Source: Arcobacter sp. (GTDB lineage Bacteria; Acidobacteriota; Terriglobia; Bryobacterales; Bryobacteraceae). From it: DNA of 63,490 nucleotides. The translations under genes were made by a program, and so were the position numbers. Location of the stretch: contig DYJN01000001.1 of assembly GCA_020723085.1 (NCBI GenBank), positions 29,321-92,810 of the forward strand, in the 5' to 3' direction. The notes below the pieces were generated by a model. It was not told the DNA's origin. It did no database searches and worked only from the letters and a program-made list of their open reading frames with translations. Positions 44,571 through 53,890 of the stretch are shown here, one piece after another; positions within the stretch are counted from its first letter, which is position 1, and each line of letters begins with the position of its first letter.

Positions 44571-45389
44571 ATGGACTGGAAGCCGTTGCTTTTGCTGGTA
44601 CCGCTCGCTTGGGCGCTGCTGGCTTGGGCGGCCAACCGCTCCGCCTTCTTCCCCATGCCCTACCCCGAAGGCAACTGGCCTCAGGCCAGGAGCCTGGACG
44701 TCGAAGATGTCTGGCTGCGCAGCGGACGGCACAGGATCCACGCCTGGTGGAAACCCCTCGAACCGGCGCCCGCAGCCGTCCTGTTCCTTCACGGCAACGC
44801 CGGCAACGTCACCCATCGCGCCCGCCATATCCTGGCCTGGCAGCAGGCGGGTGTCCCTGTTCTGGTCATCGATTACCGCGGCTATGGCCGCAGCGAAGGC
44901 CGCCCCACGGAGTCGGGCCTCTACGAAGACGCCCTGGCAGGCTACCGGTATCTGCGCGGGCGGGGCTTCGCACCCCAGCAGATCATCGTGCACGGAGAGT
45001 CGCTCGGCACGGCCGCAGCCGCCCATGTGGCCTCCGTAGAGGCCGTTGGCGGCGTGATTCTGGAGGCCCCCTTCCCTTCGGCCCGCGCCGTGGCGCAGTC
45101 CGTGCTCCCGGTGCTCGGCCCGCTCCTCGTCTGGGGATTCGACGTCCGGAGCCGCCTCGCTCGCATCCGGGCGCCGCTGCTCGTCATCCATGGTGACCGG
45201 GACGAAGTGATTCCGTTCCGGCTCGGACGCGCCGTGTTCGACGCCGCCAGCCAGCCGAAGCAGTTCTGGACGGTCCCGGGCGCCGGCCACAACGACATCC
45301 CGGAAACGGCCGGCCCCGGATATGTGACGCGCCTGCGGGCGTTCCTCGAGGAGATCCGGGCGGAGCAGGAGAGCGCCGCCTCGCACTGA
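44571..45389 (+). CDS. Alpha/beta hydrolase, membrane-anchored
   Basis: A 272-residue protein with an N-terminal hydrophobic anchor (LLLLVPLAWALLAWAA). Catalytic elements: HGNAGN oxyanion loop, nucleophile HGESLGT, acid HGDRDEV and His in GAGHNDI, a complete triad. It resembles BEM46/ABHD17-like hydrolases. The substrate is unknown. It diverges from dnaK; no clear promoter was assigned. Confidence 0.85.
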   Translation: MDWKPLLLLVPLAWALLAWAANRSAFFPMPYPEGNWPQARSLDVEDVWLRSGRHRIHAWWKPLEPAPAAVLFLHGNAGNVTHRARHILAWQQAGVPVLVIDYRGYGRSEGRPTESGLYEDALAGYRYLRGRGFAPQQIIVHGESLGTAAAAHVASVEAVGGVILEAPFPSARAVAQSVLPVLGPLLVWGFDVRSRLARIRAPLLVIHGDRDEVIPFRLGRAVFDAASQPKQFWTVPGAGHNDIPETAGPGYVTRLRAFLEEIRAEQESAASH

Positions 45390-45435
45390 CGGCGCCGGCG
45401 TTGTCTTGCGCCGCCGGTTTTGATGTCATGGAGCC

Positions 45436-46065
45436 ATGCTGCGCCGGTCTTTTCTCACTGCCATGCCCATCCTGGCATCCGCCCAAAGCGGCAAGCCCGC
45501 CACGCCGCCGCTCGCCGAGGAGATCGAAGCCTTCGGCCTGCGCTGGCAGGTGATCTCCGCTTCCGACTGGAAAGCGGAAGGCGGCGAGCTGCGCCTGCTG
45601 ACCGCCCGCCCGCAGCAGTCGAATCCCCGCCGTCCCGTTCAGTTCGCGCTGGCCAGGACAGAGCCCTTGGCACGGTTCACGCTGGAAGTGGAAGTGATGC
45701 GCTCCTCTCCGAAGGGCTCGCTGATCCTCGTCTATGCCTGGCAGAAGGACGGCTACTTCAACTACGTCCACCTGTCTGACGATCCTGCCTCGAAGGTGGA
45801 GGTGCACAACGGGGTCTTCCACTGCTTCGGGGGCGACCGTGTGCGGATCAGCCCGCTGGAGGGTCCGGGCTCGCTGCCCACCGGCGGCTGGCACGCGGTG
45901 CGGATGCGGTATGACGCGGCGTCCGGCATGGTTCAGGCGTGGGTCGACGGCAAGACCTCGCCATCGCTCCAGGCTGTGGATCTCAGCCTCGGCGCCGGCC
46001 GCATCGGGCTGGGCAGCTTCTTCAACACCGCCTCCTTCCGCCGGTTCCGGCTGACCCGCGGCTGA
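45436..46065 (+). CDS. LamG/DUF1080-like exported protein
   Basis: A 209-residue protein with an RRSFL-containing N-terminus (possible Tat or Sec signal) and a beta-sandwich-like fold: WQVISASDWKAEGGELRLL, GYFNYVHLSDDP, WHAVRMRYDAASGMVQAWVDG. This is the concanavalin-like/DUF1080 layout found in glycan-binding proteins and 3-keto-disaccharide hydrolases. GGAG precedes the ATG. No catalytic assignment. Confidence 0.7.
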   Translation: MLRRSFLTAMPILASAQSGKPATPPLAEEIEAFGLRWQVISASDWKAEGGELRLLTARPQQSNPRRPVQFALARTEPLARFTLEVEVMRSSPKGSLILVYAWQKDGYFNYVHLSDDPASKVEVHNGVFHCFGGDRVRISPLEGPGSLPTGGWHAVRMRYDAASGMVQAWVDGKTSPSLQAVDLSLGAGRIGLGSFFNTASFRRFRLTRG

Positions 46066-46093
46066 CGGCGGCGGCAATTGCAGGCGCCGCTGC

Positions 46094-46099
46094 TATTCT
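46094..46099 (+). promoter_or_regulatory. -10 box TATTCT
   Basis: TATTCT ends 18 nt before the ATG at 46118 of the ATPase gene, giving a leader of about 11 nt. Confidence 0.35.
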
Positions 46100-46117
46100 G
46101 GAAGCAGACCCTCTGGC

Positions 46118-46714
46118 ATGTTCCTGAAAATCCTGGCTCACCCGGTTCTCGTGAACCTGAACTTCCATATGCCGCTCATCGTCGACCTGCGGCACCCGCT
46201 CATCCTGCTCACCGGCGAGAACGGCTGCGGCAAGTCGACGCTGCTGCATTCGATCTATTACGCGATGCGGGGCGAGGAGGTGGAGAACTACATTTACCGG
46301 GTGGAGAACAGGGTCGAGTGCCCGCGCGTGTTCCTGTTCGATGCCGAGCACCACAACCCGCGCATGCATGCGGAGCTGTTCCAGAACAACCCGCAGATGC
46401 GCGAGTTCATTCAGATGGCGTCGCACGGGCAGGTGATGCTGTCGCTGTTCCGCGAGACCTTCCCGGCGCTGCCCGAGGGCACGATGCTGCTGCTCGACGA
46501 ACCCGAGATGGCGCTGTCGGTCTCCAACCAGCGCCGGATTCTCAAGATGCTGATGGAGCTTGTCGATCAGAAGAAGTTCCGCATCGTCTGCGCCACACAT
46601 TCGCCGGTGCTGATCGACGCGCCCGAGACCTACGTCATCAACCTCGACAACTACATCAACCGCAACGTGGCGGACATGACGCTCGGCGCCGAGGGCTCCA
46701 GCACGATTCAGTGA
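46118..46714 (+). CDS. AAA/ABC-type ATPase, cytoplasmic
   Basis: A 198-residue ATPase with Walker A GENGCGKST (about 34-42), Walker B MLLLDEPE and an H-loop in CATHSPVLID. The compact size and the lack of membrane segments resemble the overcoming-lysogenisation/RecF-SMC-type ATPase rather than a transporter subunit. The signature segment is MALSVSNQRRIL. Its partner is unknown. Confidence 0.85.
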   Translation: MFLKILAHPVLVNLNFHMPLIVDLRHPLILLTGENGCGKSTLLHSIYYAMRGEEVENYIYRVENRVECPRVFLFDAEHHNPRMHAELFQNNPQMREFIQMASHGQVMLSLFRETFPALPEGTMLLLDEPEMALSVSNQRRILKMLMELVDQKKFRIVCATHSPVLIDAPETYVINLDNYINRNVADMTLGAEGSSTIQ

Positions 46715-46735
46715 CCCGCCCCTCACGACCGTGGC

Positions 46736-46741
46736 TACGAT
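46736..46741 (+). promoter_or_regulatory. -10 box TACGAT, leaderless promoter
   Basis: TACGAT ends 8 nt before the ATG at 46750. The intervening GGAGAGGG looks like a Shine-Dalgarno but abuts the ATG, too close to function normally. Confidence 0.45.
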
Positions 46742-46749
46742 GGAGAGGG

Positions 46750-49233
46750 ATGAAGCGCGACACGCTCATCGACTTCTTCGAGTCCGCCGTGGGGCAGAAG
46801 GGCGTCTATCTGGTCTTCGACGACGGCGTGCGCCCGCGCTCTTACACTTACGGGCAGCTTGGCGCGGCGGCGCGCCGCTTCGCTCTGCGTCTGGCGGAAG
46901 AGGGCGTCGGGCGGGGCGACCGCGTCATCCTGTGGAGCGAGAACCGCCCGGCATGGATCGCCGCCTTCTGGGGCTGCCTGTTGCGGGGCGCCGCGGTGGT
47001 CCCGGTCGACGAAAAACATTCTCCCGACTTTCTGGAGCGCGTCGTCCGCATCACAGCGCCGAAGGCCATTCTCATCGGCGACGCCGTGCGGCTGGAGGCG
47101 CCGCCGGCGCAGATTCCCGTCTGGCGGCTTGCCGATCTCGACTGGCGCACGCCCGCGCCGCCGCTGGAGCCCGTCGAGATCTCCGCCGCCGACACCGCGC
47201 AGATCCTGTTCACGTCCGGCGCCACAGCCGATCCCAAGGGCGTCGTCATCACGCACCGGAACATTCTGGCCAATATTGTCCCCGTTGAGCGCGAGATCCG
47301 GAAGTATCTCCTCTACGCCCGCCCGTTCCATCCCATCCGTTTCCTCGATCTGCTGCCGCTGAGCCACATGTTCGGGCAGGCGATGGCGGCGTTCATTCCG
47401 CCGGTGCTCGGCGGCACGGTGGTCTTCCTGCGCACGCAGGACCCGCGCGAGATCGTCCGGCAGATCCGCACGCGCCGCATCAGCGTGCTGGTGTCGGTGC
47501 CGCGCATTCTCGAACTGTTGCGGGAATACATCCTCGCCGTCGCGCCGGAAGCCGCCGATGCGGCGCCCCCGGGCGAGAAGTTCTGGAGGCGCTGGTGGCG
47601 TTACCGCCGCGTGCACCGGCTCTTCGGCTGGAAGTTCTGGAGCTTCATCGTGGGCGGGGCGGCGCTGGAGCGCGGTCTGGAGCAATTCTGGGGCAAGCTC
47701 GGATTCGCCGTCATCCAGGGCTACGGGCTGACGGAAGCCGCTCCCATCGTCACGCTGAACCATCCGTTCCACGCGCGGCAAGGCTCGGTGGGCAGGCCGA
47801 TCGCCGGCGTCGAAATCCGTATCGCGCCCGACGGCGAAGTGCTGGTGCGCGGTCCCAACATCACGTCCGGCTATTTCAACGATCCCGAGGCCACCGCCGA
47901 AGCGTTCGAGGACGGCTGGCTCCATACGGGCGATATCGGCGAGCTCGACTCCGGCGGGCGGCTTTACATCAGGGGCCGCAAGAAAGAAATGATCGTTCTG
48001 CCGGACGGCCGCAACGTCTTCCCTGAAGATGTCGAGAAGGTGTTGAACTCGATCCGCGGCGTGCGCGAGTCGGCCGTGGTGGGCCTGCCCGGCGGGGGCG
48101 GCGAGACCGTGCATGCCGCGCTCGTGCTCGACGGCGGCGCCGCCGCCGAAGCCGTCATCCGGGAAGCGAACGCGCAACTGGAAGAGCACCAGAAGATCCG
48201 CGCCTACACCGTCTGGCCGGAAGCGGAGCTGCCCCGCACGGAAGGCACGCGCAAGCTGAAACGCCGCGTGATCCGGCAGCGGGTGTCCGGCGCCGCGCCC
48301 CCCGCGGCGGCGCGGGCGGCGGAAGATCCCGTGGCCGCCATCCTGGCCCGCTACGCGGGCGGACGCGAACTGGCGCCCGGCACGCCGATCGAAGGGCTCG
48401 GCCTCAGCTCGCTCGACCGCATCGAGCTGATGGTCGCGCTCGAGCAGCAGCTGGGCCGCTCGCTGGACGAAGCGGCGTTCGCCTCCGCACGCACCGTCGC
48501 CGACCTCCGGCAGCTCGAGAAGGCGCCTCCCGCGCCCCCCGCCGAACCATTCGAATTCCCCCGCTGGAGCCGGAGCCGCTGGGCGCACTGGCACCGCGTG
48601 TTCCACTTGAATACTTGGGTGCTATGGCTGGCGCGCCTGTTCGCGTGGGTGCGCGTGGAAGGGCGCGAGAATCTGGAAGGACTGGAGGCGCCGGCGCTCT
48701 TCGCCTCCAATCATCAGGGCTACTTCGACACGCCCGTGCTGTTCATCGCGATGCCCTGGAAGTGGCGCCACCGCCTCGCGCCCGCCATGCGCAAGGAGTT
48801 CTTCGACGCGCACTTCCACCCGGAGCGCTTCCCCTGGTGGAAGCGGCTCACCAACTCGCTCAATTACTGTCTGGCGTGCCTGGTCTTCAACGCCGTCCCC
48901 ATCCCGCAGCGCGAAGCGGGCGCACGCGATGCGCTGCGCTACCTCGGCGAACTTGCGGGCGAGGGCTGGTGCCCGCTGATCTTCCCTGAAGGCAGGCACA
49001 GCCGCGACGATTCGATCCTGCCCTTCCTGCCGGGCATCGGCGTGATGGCCGCGCGGCTCGGCATCCCGGTGGTGCCTGTCCGCATCCGCGGCTCGAACCG
49101 CGTGCTGCATCCGGACTGGAAGTTTCCCCGTCCCGGCATCGTGAGGGTGAAGATCGGTAAGCCCGTCCGCCTGGAGGGAGAGGACCATGCGGCGCTTGCC
49201 CGGCGGCTCGAAGAGATCATCCGCGCCATGTAG
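46750..49233 (+). CDS. AMP-dependent ligase / acyl carrier / PlsC acyltransferase fusion
   Basis: An 827-residue three-domain enzyme. About 1-510: acyl-CoA/acyl-ACP synthetase (ILFTSGATADPKGVVITH, GYGLTEAAPIV, TGDIGELDSGGRLYIRGR, RKKEMIVLPDGRN). About 525-600: carrier-like domain with phosphopantetheine site GLSSLDRIEL. About 625-827: glycerophosphate-type acyltransferase with NHQGYFD (HX4D) and FPEGRHS. This resembles E. coli Aas but with reversed domain order and an added carrier, so it could load a fatty acid onto its own arm and transfer it to a lysophospholipid. A TACGAT box lies 8 nt before the ATG. Confidence 0.9.
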   Translation: MKRDTLIDFFESAVGQKGVYLVFDDGVRPRSYTYGQLGAAARRFALRLAEEGVGRGDRVILWSENRPAWIAAFWGCLLRGAAVVPVDEKHSPDFLERVVRITAPKAILIGDAVRLEAPPAQIPVWRLADLDWRTPAPPLEPVEISAADTAQILFTSGATADPKGVVITHRNILANIVPVEREIRKYLLYARPFHPIRFLDLLPLSHMFGQAMAAFIPPVLGGTVVFLRTQDPREIVRQIRTRRISVLVSVPRILELLREYILAVAPEAADAAPPGEKFWRRWWRYRRVHRLFGWKFWSFIVGGAALERGLEQFWGKLGFAVIQGYGLTEAAPIVTLNHPFHARQGSVGRPIAGVEIRIAPDGEVLVRGPNITSGYFNDPEATAEAFEDGWLHTGDIGELDSGGRLYIRGRKKEMIVLPDGRNVFPEDVEKVLNSIRGVRESAVVGLPGGGGETVHAALVLDGGAAAEAVIREANAQLEEHQKIRAYTVWPEAELPRTEGTRKLKRRVIRQRVSGAAPPAAARAAEDPVAAILARYAGGRELAPGTPIEGLGLSSLDRIELMVALEQQLGRSLDEAAFASARTVADLRQLEKAPPAPPAEPFEFPRWSRSRWAHWHRVFHLNTWVLWLARLFAWVRVEGRENLEGLEAPALFASNHQGYFDTPVLFIAMPWKWRHRLAPAMRKEFFDAHFHPERFPWWKRLTNSLNYCLACLVFNAVPIPQREAGARDALRYLGELAGEGWCPLIFPEGRHSRDDSILPFLPGIGVMAARLGIPVVPVRIRGSNRVLHPDWKFPRPGIVRVKIGKPVRLEGEDHAALARRLEEIIRAM

Positions 49234-49258
49234 TAAGATGCGCCGGAGGAGGGGCGCC

Positions 49259-50848
49259 ATGCGAATGGCGGCGTTGCTGTGCCTAGCCGCGCTTTCTGTT
49301 GCCGGCGCGGCGGCACAATCCGGCAGCCGGCAGGCGCAGGCTGCCTATGAGCGGGGCGTCCGCTTCGAATTGGAGGGACGGCTCGAAGACGCTCTGGCCG
49401 CGTTCGACGAAGTGCTGCGGCAGAATCCGGGATCGTCTGCGGCGCTGCGGCGGCGCGCCGGCATCCTGCTCCGGCTCGGGCGGATCGATGAAGCGGAAGC
49501 CGGCATCGCCCGCGCTTTGGAGAGGAACCGCTCCGACCCGGATGCCCTGCGGCTGCAGGGCGAGCTGCGGCTGAAACGCCGCGACGCGGGCGGCGCGCTC
49601 GAATCGTTCGAGCAGTGCCTGAAGCTCGGCCATGAAACCTCGGCCGTGCAGCGCGGCCGCGGAGAGGCGCTGGCCGCTCTGGGAAGGAGGGAGGAAGCTC
49701 TGGCCGCGCTGGATCGCGCCGTCCGCCTGCGCCTCGATGACCCGCTGCCCTGGCTGGCCCGCGGCCGCGTCCGCGCGTCGCTCGGCCGCCATCACGACGC
49801 CATCGAAGATTTCGACCGGGCGCTCGATCTCGATCGGCGGTTGTACGAAGCGCACTTTGAACGCGGCCGCGCGCAGGGCGACGTGGCCCGCTTCGACCGG
49901 GCCGCCGCCGACCTCACCGCCGCTCTCGACGCCGCGCCCGCCGGCTGGCCGCAGCGCGCCGGCGCGCTCCTGCTCCGCGGCGCCGCGCGCGAGGTGCTCG
50001 GCGACATTCCGGGCGCGATGGCCGACTACACGGCGGCGATCGATGCCCGCCCCGGCTTCGTCCGCGCGCTCCTGTTGCGCGCCGATCTCTATAGCCGCCA
50101 AGGCCGCCACGAGGAGGCGCTCGCGGACCGCAACCGCGCCGTCGAAGCCGACCCTCGCAATGCAGCCGCCCTCGTGGCGCGCGGCGGCTCGCTGCATGCC
50201 CTCGGCATGCACGAGCTCGGGTTGAAAGACCGCACGGCCGCCATCGAACTGGAGCCGCGCAACCCCCTCGGCTGGCACGCCCGCGGCTCGGCCTATTTCC
50301 TCCTGGGCCGTTACGAAGAAGCCTTGAAAGATCTCGAGCAGGCCCTCGCCCTCTCTCCGGATGATCCCGATCTCCGTGCTTCCGCTGCGCGCGCCCGCGC
50401 GGCTTTGGCCGAGCGGCGCGCCGCCGCTGCGTCCCCGGCGCCGCCCGCGGAAACCCCTCCCGTTCAGCCCGCGGCTCCGCTCCAGCCAGCCCCTGCGCCT
50501 GCCCGAGGCGCCGCTCCGCCAGGGACATCCGGCTCTTCGCCCCCCGCCGCGGTTGCGCCTCCCGCTCCTCCCGCCGCAGCACGGCGCCGCGCCGAAGCCT
50601 GCCACTCCGAAGGCCGCCGCCTGATCCAGCAGGAGCGCTTCCAGGAGGCGCTCGATCCCCTCACCTGCGCCGTCACGCTCGCTCCCACGAATGCCCTGGC
50701 CTGGAACGCCCGCGGTTACGCCCTGATGCGCCTGCGCCGCTATCAGGAGGCCCTCGCCGACTTCGACCGCGCGCTCGCCCTCAAGCCCGGTTACGAGAAC
50801 GCCCGCCTCAACCGCGAGGCCGCCCTGCGGCGCCTTCAGAGCCGCTAA
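49259..50848 (+). CDS. TPR-repeat protein, exported
   Basis: A 529-residue protein with a signal peptide (MAALLCLAALSVAGAAAQ) and about 11-12 TPR units: ten in residues 30-370, a Pro/Ala-rich linker (about 385-440) and two more at the C-terminus (RRYQEALADFDRALALKPGYENARL). No catalytic domain. ATG 49259 has AGGAGG upstream; an in-frame ATG at 49238 overlaps a TAAGAT box. Confidence 0.88.
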   Translation: MRMAALLCLAALSVAGAAAQSGSRQAQAAYERGVRFELEGRLEDALAAFDEVLRQNPGSSAALRRRAGILLRLGRIDEAEAGIARALERNRSDPDALRLQGELRLKRRDAGGALESFEQCLKLGHETSAVQRGRGEALAALGRREEALAALDRAVRLRLDDPLPWLARGRVRASLGRHHDAIEDFDRALDLDRRLYEAHFERGRAQGDVARFDRAAADLTAALDAAPAGWPQRAGALLLRGAAREVLGDIPGAMADYTAAIDARPGFVRALLLRADLYSRQGRHEEALADRNRAVEADPRNAAALVARGGSLHALGMHELGLKDRTAAIELEPRNPLGWHARGSAYFLLGRYEEALKDLEQALALSPDDPDLRASAARARAALAERRAAAASPAPPAETPPVQPAAPLQPAPAPARGAAPPGTSGSSPPAAVAPPAPPAAARRRAEACHSEGRRLIQQERFQEALDPLTCAVTLAPTNALAWNARGYALMRLRRYQEALADFDRALALKPGYENARLNREAALRRLQSR

Positions 50849-50854
50849 GCCGTT

Positions 50855-52234
50855 TCAGTCGAGCGACGCCAGCACGAACTGTTGTTGCCCCATCCGCTCG
50901 AGATGAACCACCACCGGATCGCCCGGAGGGATGGAGGCGAGCGCTTGCTTCAGGTCGTCGAGCCCCGCGACGCGGCGGCCATTGACGGCAAAGATGACGT
51001 CGCCGGGAAGCAGCGCTTCCCCTTCCGGCGCCATATCCGCCACAATCCCCGCGATGACGGCGCCGCTCAGATGCCGCAGCGGCGGCAGCAGCGGCGTGAC
51101 CCGCTCATCGAGATCCACTGCGAGAACGCCGAGCCGCGGCAGGTAATTCCGGTCCCCTTCCAGCAGGGACAACAGCCGGTCCGGATCGCGCGGCCTCTCG
51201 AGCACCGCCACCTTCCGGGTGAGCTTCTGTCCGTTCCGCAGCAGTTCCAGGGAGACCGTGCGCCCCGCGCTGCCATAGAGGCCGACGCCGAACTGCCGGG
51301 CATTCTCCATCAGCTTGCCTTCCATCCTCAGCACGATGTCTCCCGCTTCGAGACCCGCCGCGGCGGCCGAGCTGCCCGGCGCAACATCGGCCAGAATGAC
51401 GCCGAAGTCCTGCGGCAGCTGGAGCGCCCGCGCCATGTCGGGCGTGATCGTCTGCGCGACCACGCCGATCTGCCCGCGGCGCACATGGCCGTGCCTGCGG
51501 ATCTGCTCGTAGACGGTGCGCACGATATTGGCGGGCACGGCGAATCCGACACCCGCGCTCGCGCCGGTGGCCGACAGGATGAACGTGTTGATGCCGACGA
51601 TTTCGCCGGCAGGGTTCACCAGCGGCCCGCCGCTGTTGCCCGGGTTGATGGCCGCGTCGGTTTGCAGATAGATCATCGGATCATCGGGCCGCACCTGCCG
51701 CGCGACGGAGCTGATGACTCCCATCGTGACGGTGTTCTCCAGTCCGTAGGGGCTGCCGAACGCGAGCACAAGCTGCCCCTGCCGGAGCCGCTCGGAATCT
51801 CCGAATTGCAGGTGCGGCAGATTCCCAGCGTCAATCTTCAGCACGGCGATGTCGGTCTCCGGGTCCTGCCCGATCAGCCGCGCCGGGTAGCGCTTGCCGC
51901 CGGGCTTCACGATCGACTGAAAGCGGTGCTGCGCATCCATCTCCGGCACCAGCACGGCGATCGAGCGGGCGCTGCGGACCACATGCTCATTGGTGACGAT
52001 ATAGCCGTCCGGATCGACGATGACTCCCGAACCGTTGCCGCGGCCCACCCGCACGACGGGCGCTGCTCCGCGTTCCCCGCGCTGGAATTCCGTGGTGAGG
52101 ATCTGCACCACGGCCGGATCCACGCGCAGCACCAGCTCCTCCATCTGCCCGCTCAATTGCCACAGGCCGGTCTTCTGCGGCTGCTGTGCCAAAGCCATTC
52201 CAGCCATCCACAAAGGGAGCCATAGGACGCGCAT
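50855..52234 (-). CDS. HtrA/DegP-family serine protease with two PDZ domains
   Basis: A 459-residue periplasmic protease. The signal peptide ends near LAQQ. The catalytic triad is His in TNEHVV, Asp in ETDIAVLK and Ser in GNSGGPLV. Two PDZ domains follow (about 265-350 and 370-450). Such proteases degrade misfolded envelope proteins. ATG 52234 is preferred from the signal peptide; AAGGGG lies very close to it. Its stop is 6 bp from the convergent TPR stop. The gene follows holA in the leftward envelope cluster. Confidence 0.93.
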   Translation of the reverse strand: MRVLWLPLWMAGMALAQQPQKTGLWQLSGQMEELVLRVDPAVVQILTTEFQRGERGAAPVVRVGRGNGSGVIVDPDGYIVTNEHVVRSARSIAVLVPEMDAQHRFQSIVKPGGKRYPARLIGQDPETDIAVLKIDAGNLPHLQFGDSERLRQGQLVLAFGSPYGLENTVTMGVISSVARQVRPDDPMIYLQTDAAINPGNSGGPLVNPAGEIVGINTFILSATGASAGVGFAVPANIVRTVYEQIRRHGHVRRGQIGVVAQTITPDMARALQLPQDFGVILADVAPGSSAAAAGLEAGDIVLRMEGKLMENARQFGVGLYGSAGRTVSLELLRNGQKLTRKVAVLERPRDPDRLLSLLEGDRNYLPRLGVLAVDLDERVTPLLPPLRHLSGAVIAGIVADMAPEGEALLPGDVIFAVNGRRVAGLDDLKQALASIPPGDPVVVHLERMGQQQFVLASLD

Positions 52235-52314
52235 ACCCCTTGGATGACGGCGCCCCCGCCGGCGAACCTCGTTTTCGCGAACGTCTCCCGGCGCGCGCTT
52301 CTCCAGAGCGGCGC

Positions 52315-53370
52315 CTACGCCGTTAGCTGCAAAATGAACCGCTCCATCACCAGGCGGTCGTCGGGGCGCGTGGATTTCATCCCGCTGTCGGCTTCGAAGA
52401 TCGCCCCGATCCCCGCCGCCAGCTGCGGCGCCGTGAAACGCGAAGCCGCCGCGTGGATCTGCTCCGCGCGCGAGCGCCACATCGGCACTCCCAGCCGCTG
52501 GAAATAGCTCTGCACCTCCTGCGCCGTGCGAAGCTTCTGCTCGCGCGCCGCCAGCGCCATCCGGAACACGCCCTCCAGAAACATCAGCGCCAGCGGCAGG
52601 TACTCGCCCGCGCGGATCAGCAGGTCCAGCAGATCCAGCGCCCGCGCCCGGTCCCGCCGCGCCAGCGCATCCACCAGCTCGAAGACCGTCGACTCCTCGG
52701 CATCCGGCACAAGCGCCGCAATGTCAGCCTCCGTCGCCGCCCGCCCGGCGCAGTACAGCGCCAGCTTCTCGATCTCCGTCTCGATCCGCATCCCGTCAGC
52801 CGCCGTCACCGCAGCCAGCAGCTCGGCTTCCCTTCGCCCCAGCTTCAGCCCGCGCCCCGCCGCCAGCTCGAGCGCCAGCTCCTGCGCCTGCCGTCCGTCC
52901 AGCCGCCGGAACTCGACCACCGCAGCCGCCGCGTAAAACTTCAGCAGCCGCTCCATCCGCGTCTTGTCCTCGCCGTCAAAGTCCCACCGCCGCGCGTCGA
53001 ACACGAGCGTCACGCCCGGGGGCGGGTCCTTCGCATATTCGGCGATCCTCTTCGGCGCGCCGCCCTTCGCGCCCGCTTCGTCTTCCTCCGAGCCGCGCGC
53101 CCTCGGCAACGCCGCCTCCGCCGCGGACACCCAGATCAACCGCCGTGGCGCGAACAGCGAAAACGACCGCGCGTCATCGAGCACCTCTGCCAGCGCCACT
53201 TCCTCCAGGTCGTGCCGCACGTATCCCTGATCGCGCTCCTCTTCGGTCAGGCACTTCGCCAGCAGCGCCTGGCGGCACTTCCGCCGCAGGCAGTCCTCGG
53301 GTCCGGCAAACAGCAGCAGCGGAGGGGGCGCCTTGCGCTCCAGCTCCCGGAGAAACTGTTCGGGCGTCAT
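52315..53370 (-). CDS. holA: DNA polymerase III delta subunit
   Basis: A 351-residue HolA, the clamp-loader delta subunit that opens the beta sliding clamp. Family landmarks: PPLLLFAGPEDCLRRK at the N-terminus, AEYAKDPPPGVTLVFDA, LGRREAELLAAVTAADGMRIETEIEKLALY and a helical collar. It lies 4 bp after lptE in the leftward envelope operon; lptE-holA adjacency is widespread in bacteria. Confidence 0.9.
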   Translation of the reverse strand: MTPEQFLRELERKAPPPLLLFAGPEDCLRRKCRQALLAKCLTEEERDQGYVRHDLEEVALAEVLDDARSFSLFAPRRLIWVSAAEAALPRARGSEEDEAGAKGGAPKRIAEYAKDPPPGVTLVFDARRWDFDGEDKTRMERLLKFYAAAAVVEFRRLDGRQAQELALELAAGRGLKLGRREAELLAAVTAADGMRIETEIEKLALYCAGRAATEADIAALVPDAEESTVFELVDALARRDRARALDLLDLLIRAGEYLPLALMFLEGVFRMALAAREQKLRTAQEVQSYFQRLGVPMWRSRAEQIHAAASRFTAPQLAAGIGAIFEADSGMKSTRPDDRLVMERFILQLTA

Positions 53371-53374
53371 CGTG

Positions 53375-53890
53375 TCAGAAAGCCTCGAGGATCGAGCTCA
53401 CCACCTGCCGCGCCACCTCGCGGCTCAGCCGCTCGAGCGCCGTGCCGCTCTCGTCGAAGTACTGCGCCTGATCCACGGCGATCTCGTAGCGGCCGCGGAA
53501 TTCGTAGTTCTGCCGTTCCCAAAGCAGCTTGCCCGTGGCCCGTTCCACCAGCTTCACGTCCAGAAACACGTGCACCTGCACGCCCGAGGCGCGCCCCGTG
53601 CGCTGATCCGACAGCGACGGGAAGCTGAAATAGTTCGTCACCGTGCCGTAGAGCACCGCGTCCGCCTCGTTCGGATCCGGCACCACCCGGTACCGCGTGC
53701 GGGTCAGGAATTCGCGCACGATCGCCGCCGGAAGCTGGCTCGTGAGCCGGTAGCGCGGACTGGCGTTGCCGAATGCCGGAACCGCGATCGTGCGCAGCGT
53801 CGAGGGCAGCAGGTCCGCGCGCCCGCCCACATGATAGCCGCAGCCTGCCAGAGCGCAAGCCGCCAGCGCCACGGCGGCGGCGCGCTTCAC
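53375..53890 (-). CDS. lptE: LPS-assembly lipoprotein LptE
   Basis: A 171-residue lipoprotein with lipobox LAGCGYH at residues 15-21; the CGYH after the acylated Cys is typical of LptE. The body shows LRTIAVPAFGN and VFLDVKLVERATGKLLWERQNY. LptE plugs LptD and delivers LPS to the outer leaflet. GTG start 53890 overlaps the Asd-like stop (GTGA). Confidence 0.88.
   Translation of the reverse strand: MKRAAAVALAACALAGCGYHVGGRADLLPSTLRTIAVPAFGNASPRYRLTSQLPAAIVREFLTRTRYRVVPDPNEADAVLYGTVTNYFSFPSLSDQRTGRASGVQVHVFLDVKLVERATGKLLWERQNYEFRGRYEIAVDQAQYFDESGTALERLSREVARQVVSSILEAF

Noticed and set aside
46735-48606. 623-codon frame antisense to the AMP-ligase fusion
   Set aside because: Shadow frame; the sense strand has complete ligase motifs.
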